DNA of 15,021 nt, from contig CAJTLE010000072.1 of assembly GCA_910577085.1 (NCBI GenBank), forward strand, positions 1 to 15,021, given 5' to 3'. A program made the position numbers and the translations under genes. Source of the DNA: an uncultured Allobaculum sp. (lineage in GTDB: Bacteria > Bacillota_I > Bacilli_A > Erysipelotrichales > Erysipelotrichaceae). Below, one piece after another: positions 14,874 through 15,021 of the stretch (its first letter is position 1; each line of letters opens with the position of its first letter). The notes beneath the pieces were generated by a model that made no database searches, had not been told where the DNA came from, and saw nothing but the letters and a program-made list of their open reading frames with translations.

Positions 14874-15021
14874 CTGTAACCCTTGCACCCCTTATCCCCA
14901 AAAAAGCGCAAAAAGCCCCTATAAATCAAATTAAATATCAACCCGAGTAATTCATGGCTTTTTTCACAAAACTATTTTTCGTGTTTTGTCTTCGAAATGC
15001 AAACAAATATATTGCGATTAG
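14874..15021. other. Gene-free window end with A/T-flanked inverted repeat
   Basis: No gene was seen. AAAAAGCC (14910-14917) and GGCTTTTT (14956-14963) are complementary with a 38-nt AT-rich loop. This could be a weak bidirectional terminator for a minus-strand gene beyond the window, but the long loop argues against it. Confidence 0.3.

Overview
The window looks like a chromosomal segment from a low-to-mid GC Gram-positive bacterium (Firmicutes/Bacillota). The gene families (YtrA-type GntR regulator with an ABC exporter, PadR-HAAS-DUF4097 module, CUT1 sugar importer), the strong AAGGAGG-like ribosome binding sites and the many Rho-independent terminators support this. An Erysipelotrichia-like gut Firmicute is my best guess, from general impression only. 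No mobile element, CRISPR array or tRNA was seen.

Layout. (1) 1-348: distal end of an rRNA operon, with a 5S rRNA and its terminator. (2) 639-2548: two unrelated minus-strand genes, a short-chain dehydrogenase and a DMT-family (EamA) transporter. The transporter has its own promoter and terminator. (3) 2825-4856: a YtrA-family GntR repressor, an ABC ATPase and a small ABC-2 permease in one tight operon. It is preceded by a perfect inverted-repeat operator and ends at a terminator. (4) 5022-7477: PadR regulator, HAAS/DUF1700 membrane protein and DUF4097 adhesin-like envelope protein, with a palindromic operator upstream and a strong terminator downstream. The HAAS gene carries a single-base frameshift. 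(5) 7592-14561: an alpha-galactoside utilisation locus. A GH36 alpha-galactosidase and an AraC-type regulator lie on the minus strand. Diverging from the regulator is a plus-strand ABC importer operon (lipoprotein binding protein plus two permeases). (6) 14562-15021: no protein gene, but four consecutive hairpins, the last a textbook terminator. This looks like a structured non-coding RNA, a 3'-UTR-derived RNA or a leader.

How the genes work together. In the sugar locus the AraC protein probably senses an alpha-galactoside (raffinose/melibiose type) and activates the importer and the alpha-galactosidase. The binding protein captures the sugar and the two permeases pass it in. The energising ATPase is absent here and is presumably a shared MsmK/UgpC-type subunit encoded elsewhere. 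The cytoplasmic GH36 enzyme then removes galactose. The ytr-like and PadR-HAAS-DUF4097 operons are two separate self-regulated modules of the kind associated with cell-envelope or antibiotic stress.

The most notable non-coding signals are the hairpin series at 14690-14873, the three inverted repeats in the regulator-importer divergent region, the YtrA operator, and an imperfectly repeated pyrimidine-rich tract at 2714-2816.
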